A DNA stretch of 64,000 bases from CADAWZ01 sp045114665 (GCA_045114665.1 JBGUKW010000318.1:4474-68473); one strand, 5' to 3'; shown: positions 34,070 to 43,890, numbered from the stretch's first letter. Translations and numbers: made by a program. Notes: generated by a model not told the origin, from the sequence alone.

Positions 34070-35417
34070 AATTAAACCTTTTATCCATAGGCAAAAATGT
34101 TGCATATTCATCTTTAAATACAAGTTTGATTGTCGCAGTTGGACCATTTCTATGTTTTGCTATTATAATTTCACTTGTCATATTTTTTTCTTCACCCTCT
34201 TTGGGCTTGTTGTAATAACTGTCTCTATATATAAAACACACGAGATCCGCATCCTGCTCTATTCCTCCAGAATCTCTGAGATCAGATAGTAGAGGATGTT
34301 TATCTTGACGGCTTTCTACACCTCTGTTTAACTGGGCAAGTGCTATAACAGGTATATCGAGTTCTTTTGCAAGTGATTTTAACTGTTTAGATATATCGGA
34401 AACTTCTTTGTTGACATCTCCCTTAAATATTGGATTTCCTCTTATTAACTGAAGATAGTCAACTATTATTACTTGAATTTTATGCTTATTTTTCATTCGT
34501 CTTGCTTTAGAACGAATTTCCATTACAGAAAGACTACTTGAATCATCTATGTATATTGGGGCTTTGTCTATATTATTTAGACTGGCAGTAAGATTGCTCC
34601 AATCACCATCTTTTAACATACCTGTTTTTAATCTATTTCCGTCTATTCTCGATTCTGAACACATTATACGCATGACAAGTTCTTCTTTTGGCATTTCAAG
34701 ACTGAATATTCCTACAGGTATGTTATTTCTTATTGCCATATTTTGAGCCATGTTAAGACATAATGCAGTTTTACCCATACTTGGACGAGCTGCTACTATA
34801 ACAAGATTGCCATTTTGAAAACCTGCTGTCAAATAGTCGAGATCGTCAAATCCAGAAGGTATGCCTGTTATTTTTGACTGTCTTTCATACAGTTTTGAGA
34901 GTTTCTCAAAAGCAGGATCAAGTATGTCTTTTATATGTACATAGTCATTTAGAGTTTGTTTTTGAGCAAGAGAAAAAATCTCTTGTTCACTTTTATCCAT
35001 TAAATTTACAACACTGTCATTTTCTGTTTGACCATAAGAAATAATATTCATGCCAACAGTTATTAAGTCTCTCAACAGAGCTTTTTCTCTGACTATATCA
35101 GCATAATATGAAACATTAGACAGAGCAGGTAAATTGTCTTGAATATGTGTCAAATATTCAATTCCACCTACTTTATCAAGATTTCCATTATTTTTTAGGT
35201 AATTTGTAACAGTAAGTATATCAACAGGTTCATTATTTGTTGAAAGATTTAAGATTGTTTCATATATTATTTGGTTTGCTGTTTTATAAAATCTATCTGG
35301 GGATTTTATTATTTCTGCAATTTCGGCAAGAGCATCTTTGTCCAATAATGCAGCTCCTAAAACTGCTTCTTCAGCAAATAGATTTTGTGGAGGAAGTTTA
35401 TCTAATGGTATATACAT
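34068..35417 (-). CDS. dnaB: Replicative DNA helicase
   Basis: A 449-residue hexameric helicase that unwinds DNA ahead of the fork. N-terminal domain [18 protein letters not shown], then the RecA-like motor with Walker [32 protein letters not shown], Walker [11 protein letters not shown] and [16 protein letters not shown]. The stop TAG straddles the junction with the tnpB relic (34068-34070), so the last residues after FLPMDKRFN may have been set by that insertion. Otherwise complete. Confidence 0.96.
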   Translation of the reverse strand: MYIPLDKLPPQNLFAEEAVLGAALLDKDALAEIAEIIKSPDRFYKTANQIIYETILNLSTNNEPVDILTVTNYLKNNGNLDKVGGIEYLTHIQDNLPALSNVSYYADIVREKALLRDLITVGMNIISYGQTENDSVVNLMDKSEQEIFSLAQKQTLNDYVHIKDILDPAFEKLSKLYERQSKITGIPSGFDDLDYLTAGFQNGNLVIVAARPSMGKTALCLNMAQNMAIRNNIPVGIFSLEMPKEELVMRIMCSESRIDGNRLKTGMLKDGDWSNLTASLNNIDKAPIYIDDSSSLSVMEIRSKARRMKNKHKIQVIIVDYLQLIRGNPIFKGDVNKEVSDISKQLKSLAKELDIPVIALAQLNRGVESRQDKHPLLSDLRDSGGIEQDADLVCFIYRDSYYNKPKEGEEKNMTSEIIIAKHRNGPTATIKLVFKDEYATFLPMDKRFN

Positions 35418-35458
35418 ATATTATCCTTAAAAAAATAATTTGAATATTTGAAAATAAA

Positions 35459-35494
35459 AAAAGCGGAGCCGATTTTAAAATCTCTACCGCTTTA
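35459..35494 (-). terminator. Terminator after rplI
   Basis: AAAGCGG (35460-35466) pairs with CCGCTTT (35487-35493); an inner GATTTTAAAATC stem lies between them. The A-run at 35451-35460 gives a T-run on the minus strand, 22 bases after the rplI stop. Confidence 0.7.
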
Positions 35495-35515
35495 TGTCAT
35501 CTTATTCGGAAAAAA

Positions 35516-36001
35516 TTATTCTTTTTCACCTTCAGCTACGGCTTCTGCCTTTTCTTCTTCTGATTTTACAACGACTTTTACTTCAGCTTTTACATCTTTG
35601 TAGATTTTTACTACAGCATGATATTCGCCTACTGATTTGATCTGTTCTTCAACACTGATTTTTCTTCTATCTATAACAATTTTAGTCTTTGCTTCAATTG
35701 CATTAGAGATGTCCTGTGTTGTAACTGAACCATAGAGCTTACCCTCATCACCGACTTTTGCAATTACTTCATATATATTTGCAGAGATGATCTTTGCTTG
35801 CTCTTCTGCTTTAGCCGTATTCTTTGCTATTTTGCGATCACGAGCTACTTTTTCATTTTCCCAAGTTTTAAGATTACCTGGAGTAGCAATTACCGCATAA
35901 CTTTTTGGGAGAAGATAATTTCTTGCATATCCATTTTTTACAGTTACGATATCCCCTTCTTCTCCAAGAAAATCGACGTCTTTTGTAAGAATTACTTTCA
36001 T
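35516..36001 (-). CDS. rplI: 50S ribosomal protein L9
   Basis: A 161-residue L9 with the conserved start MKVILTKDVDFLGEEGDIVTVKNGYARNYLLP and the long helix joining the two globular domains (KLYGSVTTQDI begins the second). The C-terminal 15 residues are an acidic extension. Last gene of the rpsF operon, 42 bases after rpsR. Confidence 0.96.
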   Translation of the reverse strand: MKVILTKDVDFLGEEGDIVTVKNGYARNYLLPKSYAVIATPGNLKTWENEKVARDRKIAKNTAKAEEQAKIISANIYEVIAKVGDEGKLYGSVTTQDISNAIEAKTKIVIDRRKISVEEQIKSVGEYHAVVKIYKDVKAEVKVVVKSEEEKAEAVAEGEKE

Positions 36002-36043
36002 TGTTTTTTCACCTCATTAAAAATTTCGGTAATCCGGCGTTGA

Positions 36044-36283
36044 TTATGCGGTAAACGGAAGAAGTGCTATAACTCTTGCTCTTTGTACAGCACGAGTCAA
36101 AGCTCTTTGATGTTTTGCACAATTTCCGGAAACTCTTCTTGGAAGAATTTTTCCTCTTTCACTTATGTATTTTCTCAATGTTGCAACATCTTTGTAATCT
36201 GCAACACTGTCTTTTTTAGAACAGAATAAACAGACTTTTCTTTTTGGCTTTCTCATTCTGGAGCCACCTTCACGTCTCATCAT
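36044..36283 (-). CDS. rpsR: 30S ribosomal protein S18
   Basis: A 79-residue S18: [48 protein letters not shown]. Cys at both ends of a CxxC (CLFC) is retained, as in zinc-type S18. ATG at 36281-36283 has AAGGA 8 bases upstream. Placed 78 bases after ssb. Confidence 0.97.
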   Translation of the reverse strand: MMRREGGSRMRKPKRKVCLFCSKKDSVADYKDVATLRKYISERGKILPRRVSGNCAKHQRALTRAVQRARVIALLPFTA

Positions 36284-36361
36284 GGCTTTATCCTTCCTTA
36301 TATAACTTTTGCACTTGTCGCATTTAATACGACTGGCATATTTTGTTCAAAAATTACTTTT

Positions 36362-36796
36362 TTAAAATGGCAAATCGTCGCTCATTCCAAAATCCGAACT
36401 GTCGGACTGTGGCATGTCTGCATCTGAAATTTCTGGTATTTCATCTTTTGCTTGTGGATTACCAGAACTATTTTTGCGGTCTAACATTCCTATATCGCTT
36501 GCTATTACTTCAGCGACTGTTCTTTTTGAGCCGTCTTGAGCTGTATAGTTACGAATTTGTAATCTTCCTTCTACATATATGAGTTTACCTTTTTCAAGAT
36601 ATTTTCCACATATTTCTGCTAAATTTTGCCAAGCTACTATATTTATGAAGTCAACATTTTGTTGTGTTGGATCAGTAGAAGCTTTTTTTAGACGGTTTAC
36701 TGCAAGTGTAAATGAACAAACAGGCTTGCCTGTTTGAGTATATCTCATTTGTGGAGCCGCTGTTGTACGACCGATTAAAATAATCCTATTTAACAT
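36362..36796 (-). CDS. ssb: Single-stranded DNA-binding protein
   Basis: A 144-residue SSB. The OB-fold starts MLNRIILIGRTTAAPQMRYTQTGKPVCSFTLAVNR; the linker is short, and the tail ends in the conserved acidic DDLPF that recruits replication and repair proteins. Encoded 20 bases after rpsF, the standard rpsF-ssb-rpsR order. Confidence 0.97.
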   Translation of the reverse strand: MLNRIILIGRTTAAPQMRYTQTGKPVCSFTLAVNRLKKASTDPTQQNVDFINIVAWQNLAEICGKYLEKGKLIYVEGRLQIRNYTAQDGSKRTVAEVIASDIGMLDRKNSSGNPQAKDEIPEISDADMPQSDSSDFGMSDDLPF

Positions 36797-36816
36797 GTCG
36801 ATTTACCCTTTTATTT

Positions 36817-37104
36817 TTATTTATCAAGTCTTATGAATAATGAACGAACGATTTTTTCATCAAGTCCCATAAGTCTTTTTGTTTCATCTGTTGTTGCAGG
36901 AGTTGCTTTGTAGTTCATGCAAACATAGAATCCCTCAAAATGACCATTGATTTCATAAGCAAGTCTCTTTTTTCCAAGAGTGTCAATCTTTACAACTTCT
37001 CCGTCATGACTTTTAACTAATTCGGCATATTTATCCATAATTGCACGAATTTCGTCATCAGAAAGACTGGAAGCTATTATATAAGTTACTTCGTAAGCGT
37101 TCAA
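36817..37104 (-). CDS. rpsF: 30S ribosomal protein S6
   Basis: A 95-residue S6 (YEVTYIIASSLSDDEI, DTLGKKRLAYEINGHFEGFYVCMNY, EKIVRSLFIRLDK). First gene of the rpsF-ssb-rpsR-rplI operon. It partners S18 on the 30S platform. Confidence 0.97.
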   Translation of the reverse strand: MNAYEVTYIIASSLSDDEIRAIMDKYAELVKSHDGEVVKIDTLGKKRLAYEINGHFEGFYVCMNYKATPATTDETKRLMGLDEKIVRSLFIRLDK

Positions 37105-37189
37105 AAAAATATACCTCCGTATTTTTCTTTTCTATAACTTTATCACTATTTTTTTTCAAAAAGTGGTTTTCTTACAAAACTATTTTTTC

Positions 37190-37218
37190 ATTATACTATT
37201 TTGATTTAAATAATGCAA
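37190..37218 (-). promoter_or_regulatory. Promoter of rpsF operon
   Basis: Minus-strand TTGCAT (37213-37218) and TATAAT (37190-37195) are 17 bases apart, about 86 bases upstream of rpsF. The -35 hexamer TTGCAT is the same as in the oad and pckA promoters. Confidence 0.75.
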
Positions 37219-37288
37219 GTTTTATTTTATTTTTTTATAATATAATTTTTAAAATTAATGATTATATCTTATATAAATATAAAAAACA

Positions 37289-38566
37289 CTATATATCTGG
37301 ATCAAAATCAAAGTTCTGACCACCTATAATTATATTGTCCCCTGCTTTTGCACCTGCATTTATAAGTGCATCTTCCAATCCAATACCTTTAAATTTTTTC
37401 TGCAGATATGAAACAACATCTGGATTATATAAATCCATCATAGCCATGAGTTTTTCTATTTTATATCCCTTAACTATAAATGAATCGTTTTCTCTCTCCA
37501 CAGTAAAATCTGTAATCATTTTTTCAGGGCGTATTGGTATTATTGTTTCAGGAACATCTGGAGCTTCTTGTGCATATTGGAATATTTTTTTTGAAAGTTC
37601 TTCTATTCCTTCCCCTGTATCGCAAGATGTAAAAAGAACATCTATTCCTTTTTCTTTAAAAATATTCTCTATTTTTTTCAAAATTTTCCTATCTTGGACT
37701 AAATCAATTTTATTTAAAACAACTATTTCAGGTTTATTTTCCATTGACTCATCATATAAATCTAATTCATTTCTTATTGATTCATAAGTTTTGATAGGAT
37801 TTTCTTGTGTTTTCTCATCAGATATGTCAATCATGTGGATCAACATTCTTGTTCTTTCAATATGTTTTAAAAAGAGAAGTCCAAGTCCTTGACCTTTATG
37901 AGCCCCTTCAACAAGCCCTGGAACATCTGCCAAAACTACTTCAACATCTCCATCTTGCATTATACCCAATACAGGATTTAATGTTGTAAAGGGATATGAA
38001 GCTATTTTAGGATTTGCAGATGTTATTTTAGATAAAAGAGATGACTTTCCAGCATTTGGAAAACCTACTATTCCAGCATCAGCCAATATTTTCAATACAA
38101 GCCTAACCCATTTTTCATCACCTGGTTCTCCTTTTTCAGAAAAACGTGGTACATGCCTAGTAGGTGTTGAAAATTTTGCGTTACCTCTTCCACCTCTTCC
38201 GCCATGGGCAACTATAAATTGTTGTCCATGCTCTGTTAAATCACATATTGGATCACCTGTTTCACAGTCATATACAAGAGTACCTGGTGGAACATATAAA
38301 ATGATGTCTTTTCCATTTCTCCCATTTTTTCTTGAACCTTGACCATGAACTCCAGGAGAGGCTTTGAAATGTGCTTTATATTTAAATTGTAAAAGATCGT
38401 TTTCTCCTGCATCTGTTTCAAGTATTACATTTCCACCGCTTCCGCCATCTCCGCCATCTGGACCACCGTTAGCGACATACTTCTCTCTTCTGAAACTAGT
38501 GCAGCCGTTTCCACCATCTCCGCCTTTTACAAAAATTTTCGCTTCGTCTATAAAACGTTCTCTCAT
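37289..38566 (-). CDS. obgE: GTPase Obg/CgtA
   Basis: A 425-residue Obg GTPase for 50S assembly and stress control. The glycine-rich Obg fold (VKGGDGGNGCTSFRREKY, GGPDGGDGGSGGN) is followed by the G domain (GFPNAGKSSLLSKI, switch TTLNPVLG, DVPGLVEGAHKGQGLG, NKID) and the C-terminal OCT domain. Normally follows rpmA, as here (148-base gap), but a terminator separates them. Confidence 0.96.
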   Translation of the reverse strand: MRERFIDEAKIFVKGGDGGNGCTSFRREKYVANGGPDGGDGGSGGNVILETDAGENDLLQFKYKAHFKASPGVHGQGSRKNGRNGKDIILYVPPGTLVYDCETGDPICDLTEHGQQFIVAHGGRGGRGNAKFSTPTRHVPRFSEKGEPGDEKWVRLVLKILADAGIVGFPNAGKSSLLSKITSANPKIASYPFTTLNPVLGIMQDGDVEVVLADVPGLVEGAHKGQGLGLLFLKHIERTRMLIHMIDISDEKTQENPIKTYESIRNELDLYDESMENKPEIVVLNKIDLVQDRKILKKIENIFKEKGIDVLFTSCDTGEGIEELSKKIFQYAQEAPDVPETIIPIRPEKMITDFTVERENDSFIVKGYKIEKLMAMMDLYNPDVVSYLQKKFKGIGLEDALINAGAKAGDNIIIGGQNFDFDPDI

Positions 38567-38663
38567 GTTCTTTTTCTAAATTTAATTAATTAGGGCATGT
38601 TGGTAAAATCTAAAATATCCAATAAAGATTTCAAAAACTAATCATGATTATACCAACACACCT

Positions 38664-38687
38664 TAAAAAAGGCTGTTGAAAACAGCC
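38664..38687 (-). terminator. Terminator after rpmA
   Basis: GGCTGTT (38671-38677) and AACAGCC (38681-38687) form a perfect stem with a GAA loop; the A-run at 38665-38670 gives a T-run on the minus strand, 28 bases after the rpmA stop. Confidence 0.85.
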
Positions 38688-38714
38688 ATAATTTTTATTT
38701 TATGGGGAAATTTA

Positions 38715-39008
38715 TTACTCAGCTACTTCTTCAACTTCAACTTCTGTTACATTTACATATTTTTTGTTATGACGCATTGTGAATTCTACTGTACCAGTAG
38801 CTGTTGCAAAAATAGTATGGTCTTTGCCCATTCCTACATTTTCTCCAGGATAGAACTGTGTTCCACGCTGACGAATGATTATATTTCCAGGAATTACGGC
38901 ATTGCCTCCGAATTTCTTTACTCCGAGACGCTGTGAATTACTGTCTCTTCCATTTCTTGAGCTTCCCATTCCTTTTTTATGAGCAAATATTTGAAGATCG
39001 AATTTCAT
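38715..39008 (-). CDS. rpmA: 50S ribosomal protein L27, with cleavable-type N-terminal extension
   Basis: A 97-residue L27: [47 protein letters not shown]. It begins MKFDLQIF before AHKKG. In Firmicutes and some relatives this extension (xxLQxF) is removed by the cysteine protease Prp before L27 can enter the peptidyl-transferase centre. The usual upstream neighbours rplU and prp are absent here; a divergent secreted-protein gene lies on the other side. Confidence 0.96.
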   Translation of the reverse strand: MKFDLQIFAHKKGMGSSRNGRDSNSQRLGVKKFGGNAVIPGNIIIRQRGTQFYPGENVGMGKDHTIFATATGTVEFTMRHNKKYVNVTEVEVEEVAE

Positions 39009-39279
39009 TGTTTTTAATCCTTTCTACTCAATAAGGTTTAATTCTTTTTTGAATTGATTAGCATGTTTGAACAAAATTATTGTGATTTTTGAATATGCAA
39101 TCTATTACAGTTGAAATATTATAGCATGTGTTTTTTGTAAATGCAAGATCAAAAATAAATAAAGGAAGAATAATTCTTTAGAAAAATATTTATTTTTAGA
39201 AATATTTGATATAATTATAAGAAAAATACGACTATATTCAAAATATAATGTATTTTTTTTAGGAAGGAGTAATAATATT

Positions 39280-40641
39280 ATGAAAGTTTTAAATACAATA
39301 GCCATTATTTTTTTCTTTTTATTTATATGTTTTTCTAATGGTTATTGTCAATTTATGAAAGTTGTCAGTACTGTTCCTGTAAATAACCAAAAAGATGTTC
39401 CTTTAGATCAAGTTATTGTTATAAGATTTAAACAGCCATTGAGAAAAAATATAGCTAATCCAGATTTAATTTTTGAAGTTCAATCAAAAACTCCTGTTAA
39501 ATCAACTCTTTCTTTTTCAGACGATAAAAGAACAATTTTTGTAACACCCAATGAACCATTAAAAAGAAATACTTATTATATGGTAAACATAACAACACTT
39601 GTTTCAGATATGGAACTAAGAGATTTCTATACAAAAGATGTTCATTTTACGACTATAGGTGGAAATTTTAGATGTATTGCCTATAGTACCCCTGCCGAAA
39701 TAACACTTCCACCAGGTGGTTTTAAAGATGTATTATATAAATTTACTGAAACAGGTGGTGGAATAGGTGAAATAAAGCGTTGTAAACTCTCCTATGAGAC
39801 TTTAAATGGTCAAGAAATAAGCAATAGTATGAATGAAATGAAACTGTTTATAAAAGACAAAGAAACAGTAACTCTTCCTGCTTCTATTTCTATTCCTATT
39901 GAACTTGGAAATCGTCTTAAAGGTTCTACTATATATATAAGAAGAATTTTCGAAGGCGTTGATGGAGATAATAATTACTTTACAATAAGAACTGGAATAA
40001 AAACAACTATTGCTGATAATATAAATGTTTCAAATAATAATTGGAAAGCAACTGTAACATCTCCAGAATATGGAGCTGTTGTTCCAAAAGGTTCTATTAT
40101 TTCTGTCGAATCTGTACTAAATGGAGTACCAAATAGTCAAGTTCATGGTTGTTGGGTTGTAAATGGCACTCCAACTGGATTTTTTGCTGCAAATACAGAT
40201 GTTAATGGAAGATTAAAACAATCTTTCTCTGATAAATTTTTGGCAGCAAATTCAGGAACTTATTCTGTTGCACTTCAAATTATATCCCCAGTAAAAATGA
40301 CATGTGAACCTATTGAATATATTGTTAGTGCTTCTCCTGTAAATTCTCCTATATTGATGTATCCAAAGCCTTCACAAATATTTAAAAAGAATTCTTCAAA
40401 CACTCCTTCATTTAAGTGGGCTTCAACTCTTGGGGCTATTTCATATAAATTTGCAATTTCCAAAAAGAGAGAAGACGCTTCTAAAGTATGGGTTGATTGT
40501 ACAACAAATAGTTATACACCAACTTGGGTAAAATGGAGTGAATTGGAAACTGGAACTTTTTATTGGTTTGTAAAACCAGTTTTTCCAGATGGGAAAGTTG
40601 GAAATGAAGCCCCTCCAAGTATGTTTATGATTAATGATTAA
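39280..40641 (+). CDS. Secreted protein with SbsA-type Ig-like domain
   Basis: A 453-residue protein with a signal peptide (1-24, ending GYC-Q). Residues 28-125 resemble the SbsA/Big_5 Ig-like domain (STVPVNNQKDVPLDQVIVIRFKQPL, NTYYMVNITTLVSDM). The middle region is beta-rich and unassigned. The last 100 residues look like a fibronectin-type fold (FKWASTLGAISYKFAISKK, GTFYWFVKPVFPDGKVG). Probably periplasmic or surface-located. It ends 5 bases before murB, so the two are likely cotranscribed. Good AGGAAGGAG ribosome site. Confidence 0.75.
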   Translation: MKVLNTIAIIFFFLFICFSNGYCQFMKVVSTVPVNNQKDVPLDQVIVIRFKQPLRKNIANPDLIFEVQSKTPVKSTLSFSDDKRTIFVTPNEPLKRNTYYMVNITTLVSDMELRDFYTKDVHFTTIGGNFRCIAYSTPAEITLPPGGFKDVLYKFTETGGGIGEIKRCKLSYETLNGQEISNSMNEMKLFIKDKETVTLPASISIPIELGNRLKGSTIYIRRIFEGVDGDNNYFTIRTGIKTTIADNINVSNNNWKATVTSPEYGAVVPKGSIISVESVLNGVPNSQVHGCWVVNGTPTGFFAANTDVNGRLKQSFSDKFLAANSGTYSVALQIISPVKMTCEPIEYIVSASPVNSPILMYPKPSQIFKKNSSNTPSFKWASTLGAISYKFAISKKREDASKVWVDCTTNSYTPTWVKWSELETGTFYWFVKPVFPDGKVGNEAPPSMFMIND

Positions 40642-40646
40642 TTACC

Positions 40647-41579
40647 ATGTTAAATATTGAAAAAAATATACTAAAAAATATTGATATTTCAAAATATTCC
40701 TCTTTTAAAACAGGAGGAAAAGCAGATCTATTTTTCTACGCAGATACAACTGAAAAGTTGAAAGCAATTCTATCCTATACCTCACAAAAAGATATTCCAA
40801 TTTTTATTGTAGGTGGTGGAACTAATATATTATTTTCAGATAGAGGCTTAAGGGGCATGTTAATTGTCAATGCTACATCTGAAATAAATTTACTAGATGA
40901 TAATTATGTTACATGCTCTTCTGGTATAAAAATAGAAAAACTTATGTCATTTTGTTTAAAAAATAGCCTTTCTGGAGCTGAATTTTTGACAGGTCTTCCA
41001 GGAACAATAGGAGGAGCTATTTATGGAAATGCAGGAGCCAATGGTTCTGAGATATCAAATTTAATCGAAAATGTAGAATTATTTTCTAAAGATAAAGGCT
41101 TTTTTACCTTAGATTCAGGGGGCATGTCATTTTCATATAGAAACAGTGTTTTAAAAGCAAATGAAATGTCAAAAATTATAGCAATATCTGCTAAATTAAA
41201 ATTAAATAATGGAAACATTTTTGAAATAAAAGATAAGATGAACAAATCAATGGTTAAAAGAGTAAAAAATCATCCTTCAAAATTGATAAAATCCTGTGGT
41301 TGTTTTTTCAAAAATCCATCTAAATTATTTCATGGTGAAAAAATATCTGCAGGGAAACTACTTGATATGTTTGGAGCTAAAAATATGAGAGTTGGCAATG
41401 CTTGCGTTTCCCAAAAACATTGTAATTTTTTGATAAATGAGGCAAATTGTTCTTCCTCAGATATTTTTGAACTTGCTAAAAAATTAAAAGATGTCGTTTT
41501 TAAAAATACTGGGATAATTCTTGAAAATGAAGTGAGAATTATTTCAGATGAACCTCCTTTTGTATCAGTACAATTATAA
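40647..41579 (+). CDS. murB: UDP-N-acetylenolpyruvoylglucosamine reductase
   Basis: A 310-residue FAD enzyme that makes UDP-MurNAc for peptidoglycan using NADPH. Motifs: SSFKTGGKADLFFYA, FIVGGGTNILFSD, LTGLPGTIGGAIYGNAGANG, YRNSVLK, and the end LENEVRII with the catalytic Glu. In the GSxFKNP motif the serine acting as general acid is replaced by Cys (CGCFFKNP). No clear ribosome site; the start is 5 bases after the previous stop, so translation may be coupled. Confidence 0.94.
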   Translation: MLNIEKNILKNIDISKYSSFKTGGKADLFFYADTTEKLKAILSYTSQKDIPIFIVGGGTNILFSDRGLRGMLIVNATSEINLLDDNYVTCSSGIKIEKLMSFCLKNSLSGAEFLTGLPGTIGGAIYGNAGANGSEISNLIENVELFSKDKGFFTLDSGGMSFSYRNSVLKANEMSKIIAISAKLKLNNGNIFEIKDKMNKSMVKRVKNHPSKLIKSCGCFFKNPSKLFHGEKISAGKLLDMFGAKNMRVGNACVSQKHCNFLINEANCSSSDIFELAKKLKDVVFKNTGIILENEVRIISDEPPFVSVQL

Positions 41580-41617
41580 AAAAAGTGGTGTGAAAGTTTT
41601 TTCACACCACTTTTTTT
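41578..41617 (+). terminator. Terminator after murB
   Basis: AAAGTGGTGTGAAA (about 41582-41595) and TTTCACACCACTTT (41600-41613) with a T-run. A- and T-runs on both sides make it bidirectional with the gene ending at 41657. The stem sequence recurs at 62411-62447. Confidence 0.88.
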
Positions 41618-41656
41618 ACCATACAAATTTTGTTTTCACATTCTTTTACTTCACTT

Positions 41657-42049
41657 TTACCATCGTGTTCTATAGTCTTTACCTTTATATTCTATTTCGT
41701 CTTCGTTTATAGTCCATTCTTTTTCTTCATAGCCTGGTTTTATCTCTATATATTCTTTTATTTCACAAGCACCATCATTATATTCAAGAACTACTTTATG
41801 TGAACCAAAAGGAACTTTAAATTCTTCTCTGTCATTTGGCTCAAGCTGTTTTTCATTGTGATCATCTATTACTACATAAAATTTTACATCTGTCTCATTT
41901 ATTATTTTTATTACTCCATCTCTTCTGTGTTCATGGTCATGGTGTTCAGGATTGTAATGATCATAATGATTTGGTGGATGTGCTACAGCAGTTTTAGCAA
42001 ATAAAAATAAACAGCAGAAAAAAGCTATAATTAAAAATTTATATTTCAT
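41657..42049 (-). CDS. Small secreted His-rich protein
   Basis: A 130-residue protein with a signal peptide (1-23, ending AVA). The mature N-terminus is rich in histidine (HPPNHYDHYNPEHHDHEH), a likely metal-binding segment. The rest is beta-rich and acidic (INETDVKFYVVIDD). It starts 11 bases after the MFS transporter gene and is probably cotranscribed. I do not recognise the family; a metal role is only suggested by composition. Confidence 0.7.
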   Translation of the reverse strand: MKYKFLIIAFFCCLFLFAKTAVAHPPNHYDHYNPEHHDHEHRRDGVIKIINETDVKFYVVIDDHNEKQLEPNDREEFKVPFGSHKVVLEYNDGACEIKEYIEIKPGYEEKEWTINEDEIEYKGKDYRTRW

Positions 42050-42060
42050 TTTTTTTCTCC

Positions 42061-43224
42061 TTATTTTTTTATTTCAGTAGATTTTTCTTTTGTTTTTATT
42101 GCAAAAACAGAAAAAATTCCCAAGATTGACATAATTCCAGATATTCCAAAACTTATTGTAAAGTTTGACATATCCATTATTTTACCTGCGAGATAAGGTC
42201 CTATCAAACAACCTATCATCATCGCCGATATTATAATTCCAAATGCTGTGTTTATCTTTTCTTTAGGTAAGACTTTCGGAATTATAACATATACAGGGGT
42301 CATTATTATTCCCGCCCCAAAACAGAAAAATATTAAAGATATAAACATTGGTATTTGAGCAAATGGAATAAATATAAGTCCTAATCCTTGGGAAATCAAT
42401 CCAATATTCAATATTACTTTTGAATATTCCCCTTTAGACAATATTTTTCCAACTATAGGAGCAAATAATATTGCCCCCCATAATCCAGCAGATAACATTG
42501 TGCCTCTTATATGCCAATCTATTTTTAAATGTTCATAATAAGATGGAGCTAATGTTACATAAGCCATTGAAGCAAGATTTGCCAACAATACTATTATTGC
42601 GAGTGGAATTATTATATTTGCATTTGGAATTCCTATATTCTTTTGACTGTCTTTTATATCTTTATCCTTGTTATTTGTCTCTGGAAAGAATAAAAATAAA
42701 ACTGCCAATAATCCTGAAATTACTGTAGGAATATAAAAAGATTCAAAGAGACCTATTTTTTGTGCTATGTTATGATAAAATGTCAGTGTTAAAATAGAAC
42801 CAACTGGTATGGCTGTATTAAAAAATCCCATTAATTGTGGAACATTTTCTTTTGGTAAATATTGCGGAATTATCCCTGGCACTAAAACTGATATTGTAGC
42901 ACAACCTATTCCTATTAATATTCTTCCGATAACTGCTGAATTGTAATTTGCAAAAATAGGAAATAATAAATTTCCTATACATATTAAAAATAATCCCAAT
43001 ACTAAAATATATTTTCGACCTATTTTATCTGCTAATTTTCCTATTGGAGTTGATATAAATATTCCAGGTAGGGATATTATTCCCATCAATATCCCTAACA
43101 TTGAATATGATATGTTTAGAATTTCTTTTAAATCATTGTTTATAGGTGTCAATAATTGTATATTTATTCCCATTACTGCCATTGACAGCCAAGCAATAAG
43201 AAATATTAAAATATTTTTAATCAT
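42061..43224 (-). CDS. Major facilitator superfamily transporter
   Basis: A 387-residue protein with about 12 hydrophobic helices. The loop between helices 2 and 3 has the MFS signature GKLADKIGRKYILVLG, and MLGILMGIISLPGIFIS lies before it. The layout is of the drug/sugar exporter type. The substrate cannot be told. Cotranscribed with the His-rich secreted protein (11-base gap), which might hint at metal or small-molecule export, but this is inference. Confidence 0.85.
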   Translation of the reverse strand: MIKNILIFLIAWLSMAVMGINIQLLTPINNDLKEILNISYSMLGILMGIISLPGIFISTPIGKLADKIGRKYILVLGLFLICIGNLLFPIFANYNSAVIGRILIGIGCATISVLVPGIIPQYLPKENVPQLMGFFNTAIPVGSILTLTFYHNIAQKIGLFESFYIPTVISGLLAVLFLFFPETNNKDKDIKDSQKNIGIPNANIIIPLAIIVLLANLASMAYVTLAPSYYEHLKIDWHIRGTMLSAGLWGAILFAPIVGKILSKGEYSKVILNIGLISQGLGLIFIPFAQIPMFISLIFFCFGAGIIMTPVYVIIPKVLPKEKINTAFGIIISAMMIGCLIGPYLAGKIMDMSNFTISFGISGIMSILGIFSVFAIKTKEKSTEIKK

Positions 43225-43321
43225 AATTATAAATTTTATTTCAAATTTTGATAAAATTTACCGCAATTCGGTAAATTAACTGCTAAAATTATAATTCTGT
43301 TGTGTGAAATAATATTATAAA

Positions 43322-43347
43322 AAATCCCCATTTTTATTTGGGGATTT
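43322..43347. terminator. Hairpin terminator
   Basis: AAATCCCCA (43322-43330) pairs with TGGGGATTT (43339-43347) around an 8-base loop. It lies between two minus-strand genes, 48 bases after the stop of the 43396 gene. Confidence 0.75.
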
Positions 43348-43395
43348 AATTATTTCATTATATATAATGATATATATTTTTTGTTGATATGAAAA

Positions 43396-43887
43396 TTACA
43401 TTTTTTCTTTTTGAGGTTCTCCATGTACAGAATTTATTTCTGAAGCAACTACAAATTTAAAATTTCTTGAAAAATTTTTGTTGTTATTTATAATCAATAC
43501 ATCTATATATTCTGCATTTATAGATTTTTCATTTTGTGGAATTTCATAACTCTCGGTCAATTGTCTCACATTGATTTTTTTAATTTTTTCACCCTCTGGG
43601 CTGAAAAACCATACATCAAAATTACAATCTATTTTTCCTATAATATCTTCAGAATTTAAATAAAAATATTTTCCATTTTTTATCGTAAATTTTACATTGA
43701 ACTTGTAAGGTACAGAAAATTTTGCATTTCCTTCTGGATACGAATACACTTCATAAGCTGAAGAATCATGGGGTATCAAAAAACCTCTTCTTAAACTCTC
43801 TGCATTAGAAATTCCTAAAAAAGTTAAAAATAAGGTAAATGATAACAAAACTACAATGTATATATTTTTTGTAATAAAAGGTCTCAT
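43396..43887 (-). CDS. Secreted hypothetical protein
   Basis: A 163-residue protein with an N-terminal hydrophobic segment (7-28) typical of a signal peptide or anchor. The remainder is beta-rich (YSYPEGNAKFSVPYKFNVKFTIKN). No recognised family. It starts 3 bases after the preceding gene's stop. Confidence 0.62.
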   Translation of the reverse strand: MRPFITKNIYIVVLLSFTLFLTFLGISNAESLRRGFLIPHDSSAYEVYSYPEGNAKFSVPYKFNVKFTIKNGKYFYLNSEDIIGKIDCNFDVWFFSPEGEKIKKINVRQLTESYEIPQNEKSINAEYIDVLIINNNKNFSRNFKFVVASEINSVHGEPQKEKM

Positions 43888-43890
43888 ATT

